Shown piece after piece: positions 11,422-20,017 of a stretch of 64,000 bases of DNA (the first letter of the stretch is position 1; the number at the start of each line of letters is the position of its first letter). The stretch lies in NCBI GenBank assembly GCA_031285565.1, contig JAITVY010000044.1, forward strand, positions 62,001 through 126,000, given 5' to 3'. Below the pieces are notes generated by a model. The model was not told the origin of the DNA and made no database searches. It worked only from the letters and a program-made list of their open reading frames with translations. The stretch comes from Tannerella sp. (GTDB lineage: Bacteria > Bacteroidota > Bacteroidia > Bacteroidales > Tannerellaceae). The position numbers and the translations under genes were made by a program.

Positions 11422-13335
11422 CTAGCTCAGCGCCTTTATATTTAAATCATTCACAATATCCTTAGCTCCCGGCTCATAAAGCGCTGTCAACCTATCTTCA
11501 TAGAGCTTCTCTACTTTTCCACGCACAACCTTCATCGAACTGTTTATCAGTCCATTCTTCTCAGAAAACGGCTCACCGATAACAGCCACAGCAGCTGGAA
11601 GCCATCGTTCGGGGAACAGACCCTCATGTTTACCACCTTTCTTATATTCATCTACTTCGTGCTGGATTTTTTTCAAAGCAATTTTTTTAGCTTCAACCGT
11701 ATCCCATTCCAATCCGGGATCCGTAGATTTCACAAATGCTTTCAGCGCCTCCTTATTCGGGACAATAAGAACTGATGTATAAGGATTCTGGTTATTATAC
11801 AGCACAACGTAATCTATAAACTTCGAATTATCGGCCAACGACTCTTCAATGCCTTCAGGGCTATATTTTTCCCCGTCACTTGAGATCAGCAAACTCTTAA
11901 AACGGCCTACAACATATAAAAACCCATCGTCATCAAGATATCCCATATCGCCGGTATAAAGCCATCCGTCACGAATCGTTTCTGCCGTAGCTTTTTCATT
12001 CTTATAATAACCGGCCATTACATTTTCACCCCTGATTACAATTTCTCCCTTCGTATTTTTAGGAAGTTCCCGACCTTCTTCATCACAAATCTTTATATCC
12101 ATCGGCTCCACCGGATAACCGGAAGAACCCAGTTTATGGCGTCTTTCAGCATTTGTCGAAATAACCGGGGTAGCTTCCGAAAGTCCATACCCCTGATACA
12201 TCGGAATACCTATCGCATAGAAAAACCGCTGCAACTCAATATCAAGCAATGCGCCTCCCCCGACAAAGAATTCCAATTCGCTTCCAAAAGCCTGGCGCAC
12301 CTTTTTAAACAGGATAACATCAAACAATTTCAGCAAAGGTTTTTTCAGGATTTGCAATCCGCGTCCTTTATTATGTCCCTCTTTGTTATACGAATAGTTC
12401 ATTTTCAAACCCGTATTAAACATCCATTGAACAAATTTCCCCTGGGAGTTAATATTACTTTCAATACTCTTACGGAAATTCTTAGCCAATGCCGGAACAC
12501 TAAGTAACAGGCTAGGCTTCAATTCTTTCATATTGACCGGTATATTCTTCAACGTTTCAATGGCCGTTTTACCCACGCTTACCGTACCTACGCTCGCCCC
12601 GGAATGCATAAAAATATAAAAGCCGGCTACATGGGCAAAACAATGATCCAGCGGTAAAATAATTAGTATACGGTGATACGGGAATACATCAATCCGTGTC
12701 AATGATTGTTCGACATTTGCCGTATAGTTGCGGTGGGTCAGCATAATCCCTTTCGGATCGGCTGTCGTACCCGATGTATAACTGATATTCGCCAGGTCAT
12801 CCGGTTGAATGCGTTGAGAGACCTGTTCAACCGAGTCCGGATATTTTTCCAAATATGTTTTCCCCCACTCCATCAATTCTTTCAGGCTTACCTCCAATGG
12901 CTCATACGATTGCTGTTCATCAAGGACAATCACCTTTTGCACCAAAGGAAGGGAAGTGATTATCTTCCGTATTTTTTTCAGCTGGTTGCCGGAAACAAAT
13001 ATATATTTTGATTCGGAATGAGCCAGACGAAAAATCAGGTCATTACTCTCTTCCAGTTTAATAGAAAGCGGCACATTAATTGCTCCTGTATGCAATATTC
13101 CCAACTCGCCGATAATCCAGGCATTCCGACCTTCCGAAAGCAAAGCTATTTTATCTCCGGGTTCAACCCCTAACTGAAGTAAACCGGCAGCTATCTGGTG
13201 TACCAGCACTTTACATTCCTGATAGGTAGTAGGAAAATATTTATCACTGGTTTTTTCCCATAAAAAGGGGTTAGCTGCATATTTTTCAACACATATATTA
13301 AATGCATCAATGATCGTCGGTCTATTATTATCCAT
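11422..13335 (-). CDS. Long-chain fatty acid--CoA ligase (AMP-forming)
   Basis: 637-residue acyl-CoA synthetase of the ANL superfamily, converting free fatty acid, ATP and CoA to acyl-CoA through an acyl-adenylate. Motifs in order: ATP loop YTSGTTADPKGIMLTH (A3), YQGYGLSEATPVIS (A5), GWLYTGDMGYLDDDGFLYV (A7) and GRFKSLLISSDGEKYSPEGIE (A8 hinge). No signal peptide, so cytoplasmic. The start at 13335 (MDNNRPTIIDAF) is preferred over an upstream reading frame to 13416, because it begins the family domain and sits 34 nt behind a consensus promoter. It is transcribed alone, divergent from the DUF1361 gene. Confidence 0.92.
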   Translation of the reverse strand: MDNNRPTIIDAFNICVEKYAANPFLWEKTSDKYFPTTYQECKVLVHQIAAGLLQLGVEPGDKIALLSEGRNAWIIGELGILHTGAINVPLSIKLEESNDLIFRLAHSESKYIFVSGNQLKKIRKIITSLPLVQKVIVLDEQQSYEPLEVSLKELMEWGKTYLEKYPDSVEQVSQRIQPDDLANISYTSGTTADPKGIMLTHRNYTANVEQSLTRIDVFPYHRILIILPLDHCFAHVAGFYIFMHSGASVGTVSVGKTAIETLKNIPVNMKELKPSLLLSVPALAKNFRKSIESNINSQGKFVQWMFNTGLKMNYSYNKEGHNKGRGLQILKKPLLKLFDVILFKKVRQAFGSELEFFVGGGALLDIELQRFFYAIGIPMYQGYGLSEATPVISTNAERRHKLGSSGYPVEPMDIKICDEEGRELPKNTKGEIVIRGENVMAGYYKNEKATAETIRDGWLYTGDMGYLDDDGFLYVVGRFKSLLISSDGEKYSPEGIEESLADNSKFIDYVVLYNNQNPYTSVLIVPNKEALKAFVKSTDPGLEWDTVEAKKIALKKIQHEVDEYKKGGKHEGLFPERWLPAAVAVIGEPFSEKNGLINSSMKVVRGKVEKLYEDRLTALYEPGAKDIVNDLNIKALS

Positions 13336-13375
13336 TGTTATATTTTGATTAACAATTCGTTGCTTTTTTATTTTA

Positions 13376-13407
13376 CAAATGTAATGGATGTTACATTTAA
13401 TTACAAA
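13376..13407 (-). promoter_or_regulatory. Consensus Bacteroides promoter for the acyl-CoA ligase
   Basis: On the minus strand, TTTG (13407-13404), a 20-nt spacer and TACATTTG (13383-13376) match the primary-sigma promoter. The expected start near 13369 leaves a leader of about 34 nt and supports the ATG at 13335. Confidence 0.75.
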
Positions 13408-13462
13408 GAAAAACAAGTTTACTTTTACTCAGAATATTTCATGTTTCTGCCAAAAGATACTT

Positions 13463-13479
13463 TACATTTGTTAATTTTG
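13463..13479 (+). promoter_or_regulatory. Candidate -7 elements for the DUF1361 gene
   Basis: Two overlapping candidates, TACATTTG (13463-13470) and TAATTTTG (13472-13479), precede the gene starting at 13570. Neither has a clear TTTG at the proper distance. Confidence 0.35.
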
Positions 13480-13569
13480 ATATTTCTCCATATAACAAAC
13501 CAGAAAATTCATTGTTTATTTATGGAAAAACAGGGCATTAAACATCTTTATTAAATAAAAAAGAGCCCC

Positions 13570-14232
13570 ATGTTAAAAAGCATCCGGAAATCAGGCAGAT
13601 TAAATGAAATCATTTTGATGGCTGTGCTGTCACTCCTTTGTTTCAGTTTATCCATATTCCGATTTATCTACTCAGACACCAAAACGTTCTTATTTTTAAA
13701 CTGGAACCTGTTTTTAGCCTTCATACCATGGGCATTAAGTACACTTCTGATAATCAGACCTTCCATACAACGGTCAAAAATACTGATATGCCTGTTATTG
13801 CTTATATGGCTGTTATTTTTCCCGAATGCACCTTATATCTTAACCGACCTGTTCCATCTAAGGCTTAAACTATCCATGCCGATTTGGTTTGATTTAGTAC
13901 TTATACTTTCATTTGCCTGGACAGGTCTGCTTTTCGGATTCTTTAGCCTATGGGATATTGAACAAATCCTACTGAAATCAATGAAAAAGACAACAGTAAG
14001 GATTATCTCCGTTATGCTGCTGTTCATGGGAAGTTTCGGCATCTATGTCGGGCGGTATCTTCGTTGGAACAGTTGGGATATCATCACCGAACCTTTCAGA
14101 TTAGCTTACGACATTGGCGACCGTCTTATCAATCCCTTTGAGCATCCCAGAACCTGGGGTATGACAATATTGATGGGTACATTTTTAAATATACTCTATT
14201 GGTCATTCCATTTAGTAAGAAAACGCAAATAA
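13570..14232 (+). CDS. DUF1361 family membrane protein
   Basis: 220-residue polytopic inner-membrane protein with about six to seven hydrophobic helices. The signature WLLFFPNAPYILTD near residue 75 is the hallmark of DUF1361. The molecular role of the family is not established. It is the first gene of a plus-strand run to 17852; the next gene starts 3 nt after its stop, so the two are surely co-transcribed. Confidence 0.85.
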   Translation: MLKSIRKSGRLNEIILMAVLSLLCFSLSIFRFIYSDTKTFLFLNWNLFLAFIPWALSTLLIIRPSIQRSKILICLLLLIWLLFFPNAPYILTDLFHLRLKLSMPIWFDLVLILSFAWTGLLFGFFSLWDIEQILLKSMKKTTVRIISVMLLFMGSFGIYVGRYLRWNSWDIITEPFRLAYDIGDRLINPFEHPRTWGMTILMGTFLNILYWSFHLVRKRK

Positions 14233-14235
14233 TAT

Positions 14236-14679
14236 ATGGATACACAAAAACTGCAAGACTTTATCAATGAGTTTGATGAAGAGCAATTAAAAGAAAATGC
14301 TTTTTTCGGAATATATCAATATGGAGGAGGTTCGGATGAAAGTTACGTGGAAGCCAATAAAGAGGGTCTTCTTGTTTTTGCCATACAATTCTTAAAAGCA
14401 ACTATAAAAGCCGAAGAAGCGCTTGCCAATTTTGAAATGTCCAGAGAGTTCCCCTTTAAAAATAAAGATAATTGGTATGATGAAGACTGTCAAACCCAAA
14501 TTGATTATATACAATTAGCTGAAGAAAAGTCCAAATATGCACCGCAAAAAGAATATAAAGAAACCCTCCTTAATAAAATAGAAGCATACGGTTGTATCAC
14601 CCTAATTATTACAGGCATAATCATACTTATTGTTGCTGCAGGTATCGGGGTTATAACAATGTTGAAATGGCTTTTCTGA
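14236..14679 (+). CDS. Small protein with a C-terminal membrane anchor, unknown family
   Basis: 147 residues. Residues 1-115 are acidic and mostly helical (FDEEQLKENAFFGIYQYGGG, FAIQFLKATIKAEEALANFE). Residues about 116-144 form one strong hydrophobic helix (GCITLIITGIIILIVAAGIG) ending in KWLF. There is no N-terminal signal, so this is a tail-anchored topology with the domain in the cytoplasm. No family recognised. It starts 3 nt after the DUF1361 gene. Confidence 0.72.
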   Translation: MDTQKLQDFINEFDEEQLKENAFFGIYQYGGGSDESYVEANKEGLLVFAIQFLKATIKAEEALANFEMSREFPFKNKDNWYDEDCQTQIDYIQLAEEKSKYAPQKEYKETLLNKIEAYGCITLIITGIIILIVAAGIGVITMLKWLF

Positions 14680-14716
14680 AAAAATCAAAAACGACTATAA
14701 TTAACGGATAGTAAAC

Positions 14717-15340
14717 ATGGATAGATTCAAATGGATAGCAATAGCAGTAATTCTTTTTTTCATTACTGTAAACACATCTTACTTCTGGAGTAAAGAAGTA
14801 GGCATATGGCTTATTCCATTGAGTTTACTCTTAGTAATTATTTACCTATGTTTTTTTATCCTGTTCTTTATACAAATATTTAAAGCTGCAAATGAAAAAT
14901 TCAGTAATAATAAAAGATTATATACAATCATTTTACTGGTAATTGTATTGTTTCTTACAGCAATTCTGCCTAAAAACCCCAATAAATGGGAAGGTGAAAA
15001 CCTGTTGGTTGCTGCACACAAAGGCGCAGCAAGTTGTTCAACGACTCTCAGGCTAAAACCGGACGGTAAATTCAAATATACATCTGTATGTTTTGGAATA
15101 GAAGAGACAAGGGGAACATATAAAATAAACGGGGACACCGTATTTTTTGAACCGACAAACGACAAAGAAATGTATACATTCGGGATTATCTGTTCAAATG
15201 ATACCACACTTCGTTATCCGCCATATCCCGATGCTACCGGAATCGTCCGGTTATATAGAAACCGGACAGACTCCATCACCAGGGAATTATATATATTAAC
15301 AAACAATTTATGCGGAACAGTAGTCAAAGAAGTCAAGTAG
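14717..15340 (+). CDS. Membrane protein with a C-terminal beta-rich domain, unknown family
   Basis: 207 residues with three hydrophobic helices (about 5-22, 30-55 and 68-88). The remaining part has a lipocalin-like strand pattern (TTLRLKPDGKFKYTSVC, GTYKINGDTVFFEPT, TGIVRLYRNR), the pattern of small proteins that report a background level of expression or bind a ligand. The similarity is weak and I give no function. Its last codons and TAG stop lie inside an intergenic repeat (15330-15373) found again at 23.3 kb. Confidence 0.68.
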   Translation: MDRFKWIAIAVILFFITVNTSYFWSKEVGIWLIPLSLLLVIIYLCFFILFFIQIFKAANEKFSNNKRLYTIILLVIVLFLTAILPKNPNKWEGENLLVAAHKGAASCSTTLRLKPDGKFKYTSVCFGIEETRGTYKINGDTVFFEPTNDKEMYTFGIICSNDTTLRYPPYPDATGIVRLYRNRTDSITRELYILTNNLCGTVVKEVK

Positions 15341-15373
15341 TCATCAGTTGCTTTGCAACTTAGAAGTCAAGTA
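15330..15373. repeat. Intergenic repeat, copy 1
   Basis: AGTCAAGTAGTCATCAGTTG, then a small hairpin (AGTTGC-TTT-GCAACT), then TAGAAGTCAAGTA. Nearly the same sequence lies at 23266-23308 and a related inverted form at 23329-23377. AGTCAAGTA flanks the hairpin on both sides as a direct repeat. Confidence 0.7.
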
Positions 15374-15400
15374 TTAGAAATAATTTAAAAATAAAACACT

Positions 15401-16192
15401 ATGGGATTCGACATTAGTTATCATCCGATTAAAGAAGAAGAAATACAGGAATGGTATTTCAGGGCATTAGACAATCAATCGCACGTAGAAAAACTTATCG
15501 CCGAAAGCGGTATGCAGGATTTTTATGCTGACAAGTACAAGAATACGCTTTCCATTGGCAAAGAGACTCCGGACACGGAAGTGTTTGATAAAACACACGG
15601 ATTCTATATTGCTATTGTACAAGGCTTCTTCCGGAAATACTTTTATACCAGGGGATCAGCCTTTTCTTTTTTAATGGAACAATTTCCCCTCTTTAAAGAT
15701 TATACTAAAAGCTGGCAGGAAATTATCCCCGGCATCAAAAATCCGGCAAACAATAAGATCACAGAGAATTATTGTTCAGGCGTGTACATTCCGGCCGATG
15801 AAGTTGTAAAACTACTTAGGGGCTATATGGGTAGCAAAAACATCAACGAAATATTAACCGAATTCTACTCACATCAACGCCTGAGTGTCTTTATAAATGC
15901 ATTGAAATTTGCTGAAGAAAACAATATGGGATTATTGGAAGCGACTGAAGTTGTAGAACCCAATCCGTTAGACCTGAACAATAGCAAAAGCTACTCCAAT
16001 TTATTCAACTGCGACACTGAAGGAGCGCTTTTATATCAGGAAACCGCAATGGAACAGATCCGGGAGATCGAACGGCAAAACAATCTGCCGGAAGGAGAAA
16101 TCAGTAAAAATGCCGAATATACAAAGACCGATGTGAATGAAACAGAACAAAAGGAAAAGAAAGGGTTCTGGAAAAAACTATTCGGCAAATAA
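15401..16192 (+). CDS. Cytoplasmic protein, unknown family
   Basis: 263 residues, no signal or membrane helix. It starts MGFDISYHPIKEEEIQEWYF and is rich in helices. The tail (about 225-263) is charged and ends KKGFWKKLFGK, a basic amphipathic stretch that could touch membrane. I recall similar MGFDISYHP starts on uncharacterised Bacteroidetes proteins but cannot name the family. It lies 60 nt after the previous gene, and the next gene starts 19 nt after its stop. Confidence 0.68.
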   Translation: MGFDISYHPIKEEEIQEWYFRALDNQSHVEKLIAESGMQDFYADKYKNTLSIGKETPDTEVFDKTHGFYIAIVQGFFRKYFYTRGSAFSFLMEQFPLFKDYTKSWQEIIPGIKNPANNKITENYCSGVYIPADEVVKLLRGYMGSKNINEILTEFYSHQRLSVFINALKFAEENNMGLLEATEVVEPNPLDLNNSKSYSNLFNCDTEGALLYQETAMEQIREIERQNNLPEGEISKNAEYTKTDVNETEQKEKKGFWKKLFGK

Positions 16193-16211
16193 GGTTCTAA
16201 AACAATCCATA

Positions 16212-16961
16212 ATGAAACAATTATTTATATCACTACTGGGATTATGCATATTAGTATCTTGTGTACAACCCCAAAGAACAGAACAGCCAAAAGCTGAGCT
16301 GACAAACCCGGATGTATGGGATAAAGAAGCAACTACAAATATACGTCTGCGTCCGAAGTATGGTCATGCTCAAAAGTCAAAAGAACAAAAAAAGCTCGAC
16401 GAAGATTTTATAAAAGAGACGCTCCGGCAGGAAGAGTTTAAAGGCAACAGAAGAGCAGCATCCGATTTCATGATAAAGAAAGGTTTTGACTACCTGTACA
16501 ACGGAGACCTGAAAACGGCCATGTATCGTTTCAATCAGGCATACCTGTTAGACAGTCTCAATACCGATATTTATTGGGGATTTGGAGGCGTTTATATGAC
16601 GCTGGAAAAATACGACCTGGCTAAAGATCAATATATGGAAGGGCTATCCATTAATCCGGAGAATACACACTTACTAACAGATTTAGGAAGCTATTTTTCC
16701 ATACAATACCAGTTACTTCAAGGAGTTAATGAAGAAAAGGCACAGGCAAACCTGAATGCGGCAATTATGTGTATGACAAAGTCGTACACGATTGATGCCG
16801 GCGACCCGAACACGACGTTCAAGTTATCTGCATGTTATTTATTAAAAAACGACTGCGACAATGCCTGGAAATATTACGACGAATGTGTTGCTTTAGGAGG
16901 GGCACCGATTACAAACGAATATACTGAATATCTAAAAATGGCTTGTAAACGAAAAGAATAA
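16212..16961 (+). CDS. TPR-repeat lipoprotein
   Basis: 249 residues. The start is set at 16212 because MKQLFISLLGLCILVSC is a lipoprotein signal (Cys17); the frame can be read from 16137 but that overlaps the previous gene and is not signal-like. Residues about 95-200 hold tetratricopeptide-like helices (FDYLYNGDLKTAMYRFNQAY, YMTLEKYDLAKDQYMEGLSI, LLKNDCDNAWKYYDECVALG). TPRs mediate protein contacts; the partner is unknown. The part after the Cys is not acidic, so it probably stays periplasm-facing. Confidence 0.8.
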   Translation: MKQLFISLLGLCILVSCVQPQRTEQPKAELTNPDVWDKEATTNIRLRPKYGHAQKSKEQKKLDEDFIKETLRQEEFKGNRRAASDFMIKKGFDYLYNGDLKTAMYRFNQAYLLDSLNTDIYWGFGGVYMTLEKYDLAKDQYMEGLSINPENTHLLTDLGSYFSIQYQLLQGVNEEKAQANLNAAIMCMTKSYTIDAGDPNTTFKLSACYLLKNDCDNAWKYYDECVALGGAPITNEYTEYLKMACKRKE

Positions 16962-16988
16962 AGATTCCGTAAAAACGCATAAGCTGTA

Positions 16989-17852
16989 ATGAAAAAGAAA
17001 TGGCTATTAACGGGCATAGTAACAACATTCATCCTTGTGGGAGCAATTGTATATTATTTCCCACACGAAGAAGAACTATGGCAAAAAAGGGAAGGCGACA
17101 TAACCTATATAGAGAGCGATTACAAATTATATGAACAAATGCTGATTGAACGAAAATATAAACAGATTGATTGTTTACCATTCAGGAATGTTCAACTAAA
17201 CGGGGTAGCAAATGTCTTTTTTATTAAAAGCAATCAGTCAAAAATATACTATGAAAAAGAGAATTACAAATTAATACAAGAAGTTAAAAACCAAACACTA
17301 TATCTGGATTTTAAAGAAAACGGCACGTACGGGTATGTGTATGTTTATACACCTTATCCAATCGATACACTCAAAACGGTCAGTCAGGAATATATATCCG
17401 GTATGCTTGATATGTTTGGTTTCGAAAACGATAAATGTCATTTCATTGCCAATAATGCCTCTATGTGGCTTCATGAATGTGATCCAAGCAATATTCAGGC
17501 AACACTGTCGAATGGTTCTCTGGAGATTAACTCAATGTCCCATCATATAGATATTTCTATCGATATGTCGGAAAAAAGTAATTTCCGATTACATAATTAC
17601 CAGCCAACAAATCTCGCGTTAACAATAAAATCACACAACAGTTTTTTTGAAATAGAGATAGACGATTGTACCCATATCCGGAAAATCGATCTGCAAGGCT
17701 CGTATGATAAACGTAGCAACCTTACGGTTAAATCCGGTCAACCCCAATTAAGCTGCGATACGCTTATATTACAAGCGGAAAATAACAGCCAGCTGCCACA
17801 ACTCTCTATTCCTTACCAGACAACGATTCATTATAAGGAGGAGAACTTTTAA
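16989..17852 (+). CDS. Membrane-anchored protein with a head-GIN/DUF2807-like beta-repeat region
   Basis: 287 residues with an N-terminal membrane helix (about 5-25) and an extracytoplasmic body. The opening FRNVQLNGVANVFFIKSNQ, followed by YEKENYKLIQEVKNQTLYLD, resembles the start of head-GIN (PF10988/DUF2807) putative adhesin domains. Later strands (LSNGSLEINSM, LTIKSHNSFFEIEIDDCTHI, LTVKSGQPQLSCDTLILQAE) fit a stacked beta-helix. This is pattern-based inference. It ends the plus-strand run, and its last 47 nt overlap the 3' end of the convergent susB. Confidence 0.68.
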   Translation: MKKKWLLTGIVTTFILVGAIVYYFPHEEELWQKREGDITYIESDYKLYEQMLIERKYKQIDCLPFRNVQLNGVANVFFIKSNQSKIYYEKENYKLIQEVKNQTLYLDFKENGTYGYVYVYTPYPIDTLKTVSQEYISGMLDMFGFENDKCHFIANNASMWLHECDPSNIQATLSNGSLEINSMSHHIDISIDMSEKSNFRLHNYQPTNLALTIKSHNSFFEIEIDDCTHIRKIDLQGSYDKRSNLTVKSGQPQLSCDTLILQAENNSQLPQLSIPYQTTIHYKEENF

Positions 17853-19995
17853 CCGAAATTGCACAACCGCCACCAGGTGCTAATTTTTGTTTCAGTTTGG
17901 TTTTGTTTGTGACTTTGATTGTGCGTATTTTGTAACTCATCGGGTTTGTATCCCAGTCGGCATCTTTGGCATCTTCGTAGATGGTTGCCATGAATTTTGC
18001 CTTTGCCGGAAGGAAGCTGAAATCAATGACCGCTTCACGTGCGTTTTCGTTTGTGATCGCACCGACAAACCACTCGTCTTTTCCTTTCGCCTTACGAGCG
18101 GCCGTTATGTATTCGCCTGGTTCGGCTTCCAGATACCATGACTGATCCCAATCCATCGCTACATCTTTAATAAATTGGAACGCATCAAGGAATCGTTCAT
18201 AGTTTTGAGGTAAATCGGCTGCCATCTGAAGCGGGCTATACATCGTTACATACAAGGCTAATTGTTTTGCCAGGGTGGTATGTACCCGGTTCGGATTATC
18301 TGGATTATAATAATCGAATTTGATCTGGAAAATACCCGGGGTATAATCCATCGGTCCACCAACCAAACGGGTAAATGGCAATATACAGGTATGGTTCGGA
18401 TTATTTCCGCCCATCGATTCAAACTCAGTTCCACGAGCCGATTCCTGTGCTAACCAGTTCGGATATGTACGGCAGAGTCCGGTCGGACGTGTTGCTTCGT
18501 GTGAATTCAGACAGATTTTATGTGCCGCCGCTTTTTTAATTACACGCACATAGTGATTGTTCATCCATTGGCTGCTGCGCCACTCTCCGCGAGGAATGGG
18601 ATAACCTACATAGCCGGTTTTTACTGCCGTGTAATGATTATCTGCCATAAACTGATAAGCTGCATCCAGTCTACGTTCGTATGCCGTTGCCGAAGCGGAT
18701 GTCTCGTTATGCATCATCAAGCGAACATCTTTGCCAAGTGCATACTGCTGTAATGCTTTTACGTCGAAATCGGGATAAGGTGTTACAAAATCGAATACCT
18801 CCTCTTTTCCGAAACCGGTCCAATCCTCCCAACCAATATTCCACCCTTCAACCAGTACCTGGTCGAAGCCATGTTTAGCCGCAAAATCAATATAACGGCG
18901 GACATTTTCATTGTTCGCTCCATGTGTTTTATTGGGTGTTACTTTCGTATAATCCGTCACACCGAGTTTGGTATTGGGTAGATCGGCATAACTCCAGGAA
19001 GAACCATCGACAAACATTTCCCACCATACTCCGACATATTTTACCGGTTTAATCCAGCTTATATCTTCGTAAGTACACGGGTCGTTCAGATTCAGGATCG
19101 TATTTGACGCCAGGATATCACGTGCGTCATCGCTCACCAGAACCGTACGCCAGGGCGTATGGCAATCGGTCTGCATAAACCCTTTTGTTCCCAGTGCATC
19201 AGGAGCCAGGTGTGTGGACAAAACAAAATTCTTATCGTCCAACTCCAATTGCATCGCCGAATAATTAAGCAATGCCGCTTCATGGATATTGATATACAAG
19301 CCATCGGCAGACTTCATCATCAACGGCGCCTGAACCGCCAGGATTCCCTGATTATTGAACAGATTGTAATTCTCTCCTACATCCAGTTTTTTTTCTGCCT
19401 GTATTGCCCTGACTTCCGAGAGCAAACTTGTTGACGACTGGTACTCTTCCGTATTATAATCACCAGGCAGCCAGAACGCTTTATGATTACCTGCCAGAGG
19501 AAATGTTGTTAATTCCTCCTTGATATAAAAGAAGTTCAGGTGGTTCTGTTGAGGAAATTCATAACGGAAACCGATTCCGTCGTTAAACACACGGAAACGA
19601 ACAATGACATGCCTTTCGGCAGCAGGTTGATTAAGATAAACAACCATTTCATTATGATGATTCAGGATTTCTTTGTTTTCACCCCAAACAGGTGTCCAGG
19701 TTTCTAAAGATGTAGAATAGGATACATTGCCTGTTTCAAATCCGTCTTTCAGTGAGAACCTGTCAGACCCGAGTTTTAGACCCAGTTTCCGGAAATCATC
19801 AGTAAAGATATCAATTCCCAACCGCCCCGATGTAATTACCGGTTTTCCCTTATATGTCATACTATAATAGGGAATACTGTCTTTCATGGAAAACTCTACG
19901 GAGATATTACCATCGGGCGATTTCACTTCCTCTGCCTGCATGCCGGTATTCAGGAAACAAAGGCATACTATCATACTTAAAATCCGCGTCATCAT
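17806..19995 (-). CDS. susB: SusB-like GH97 alpha-glucosidase
   Basis: 729-residue periplasmic glycoside hydrolase with a signal peptide (MMTRILSMIVCLCFL...MQA). The start is placed at 19995 and not at an upstream in-frame codon, because the signal begins there. It has the GH97 N-terminal beta-sandwich and a TIM barrel. Glu431 (HNETSA), Glu500 (SHEATRPTG) and Glu524 (RGTEFE) are spaced 69 and 24 apart, the spacing I recall for E439, E508 and E532 of B. thetaiotaomicron SusB. Having Glu at these places marks the inverting alpha-glucosidase branch, which releases glucose from maltooligosaccharides. It is the last gene of the sus locus, with a 22-nt gap after susA. Confidence 0.93.
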   Translation of the reverse strand: MMTRILSMIVCLCFLNTGMQAEEVKSPDGNISVEFSMKDSIPYYSMTYKGKPVITSGRLGIDIFTDDFRKLGLKLGSDRFSLKDGFETGNVSYSTSLETWTPVWGENKEILNHHNEMVVYLNQPAAERHVIVRFRVFNDGIGFRYEFPQQNHLNFFYIKEELTTFPLAGNHKAFWLPGDYNTEEYQSSTSLLSEVRAIQAEKKLDVGENYNLFNNQGILAVQAPLMMKSADGLYINIHEAALLNYSAMQLELDDKNFVLSTHLAPDALGTKGFMQTDCHTPWRTVLVSDDARDILASNTILNLNDPCTYEDISWIKPVKYVGVWWEMFVDGSSWSYADLPNTKLGVTDYTKVTPNKTHGANNENVRRYIDFAAKHGFDQVLVEGWNIGWEDWTGFGKEEVFDFVTPYPDFDVKALQQYALGKDVRLMMHNETSASATAYERRLDAAYQFMADNHYTAVKTGYVGYPIPRGEWRSSQWMNNHYVRVIKKAAAHKICLNSHEATRPTGLCRTYPNWLAQESARGTEFESMGGNNPNHTCILPFTRLVGGPMDYTPGIFQIKFDYYNPDNPNRVHTTLAKQLALYVTMYSPLQMAADLPQNYERFLDAFQFIKDVAMDWDQSWYLEAEPGEYITAARKAKGKDEWFVGAITNENAREAVIDFSFLPAKAKFMATIYEDAKDADWDTNPMSYKIRTIKVTNKTKLKQKLAPGGGCAISVKSSPPYNESLSGKE

Positions 19996-20017
19996 ATCTT
20001 TCTGTTTTATTATTTTC

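Noticed and set aside
17155..17852. Head-GIN-like protein as a true adhesin
   Set aside because: The family name rests on pattern only; there is no surface-export signal, so I do not call it an adhesin.
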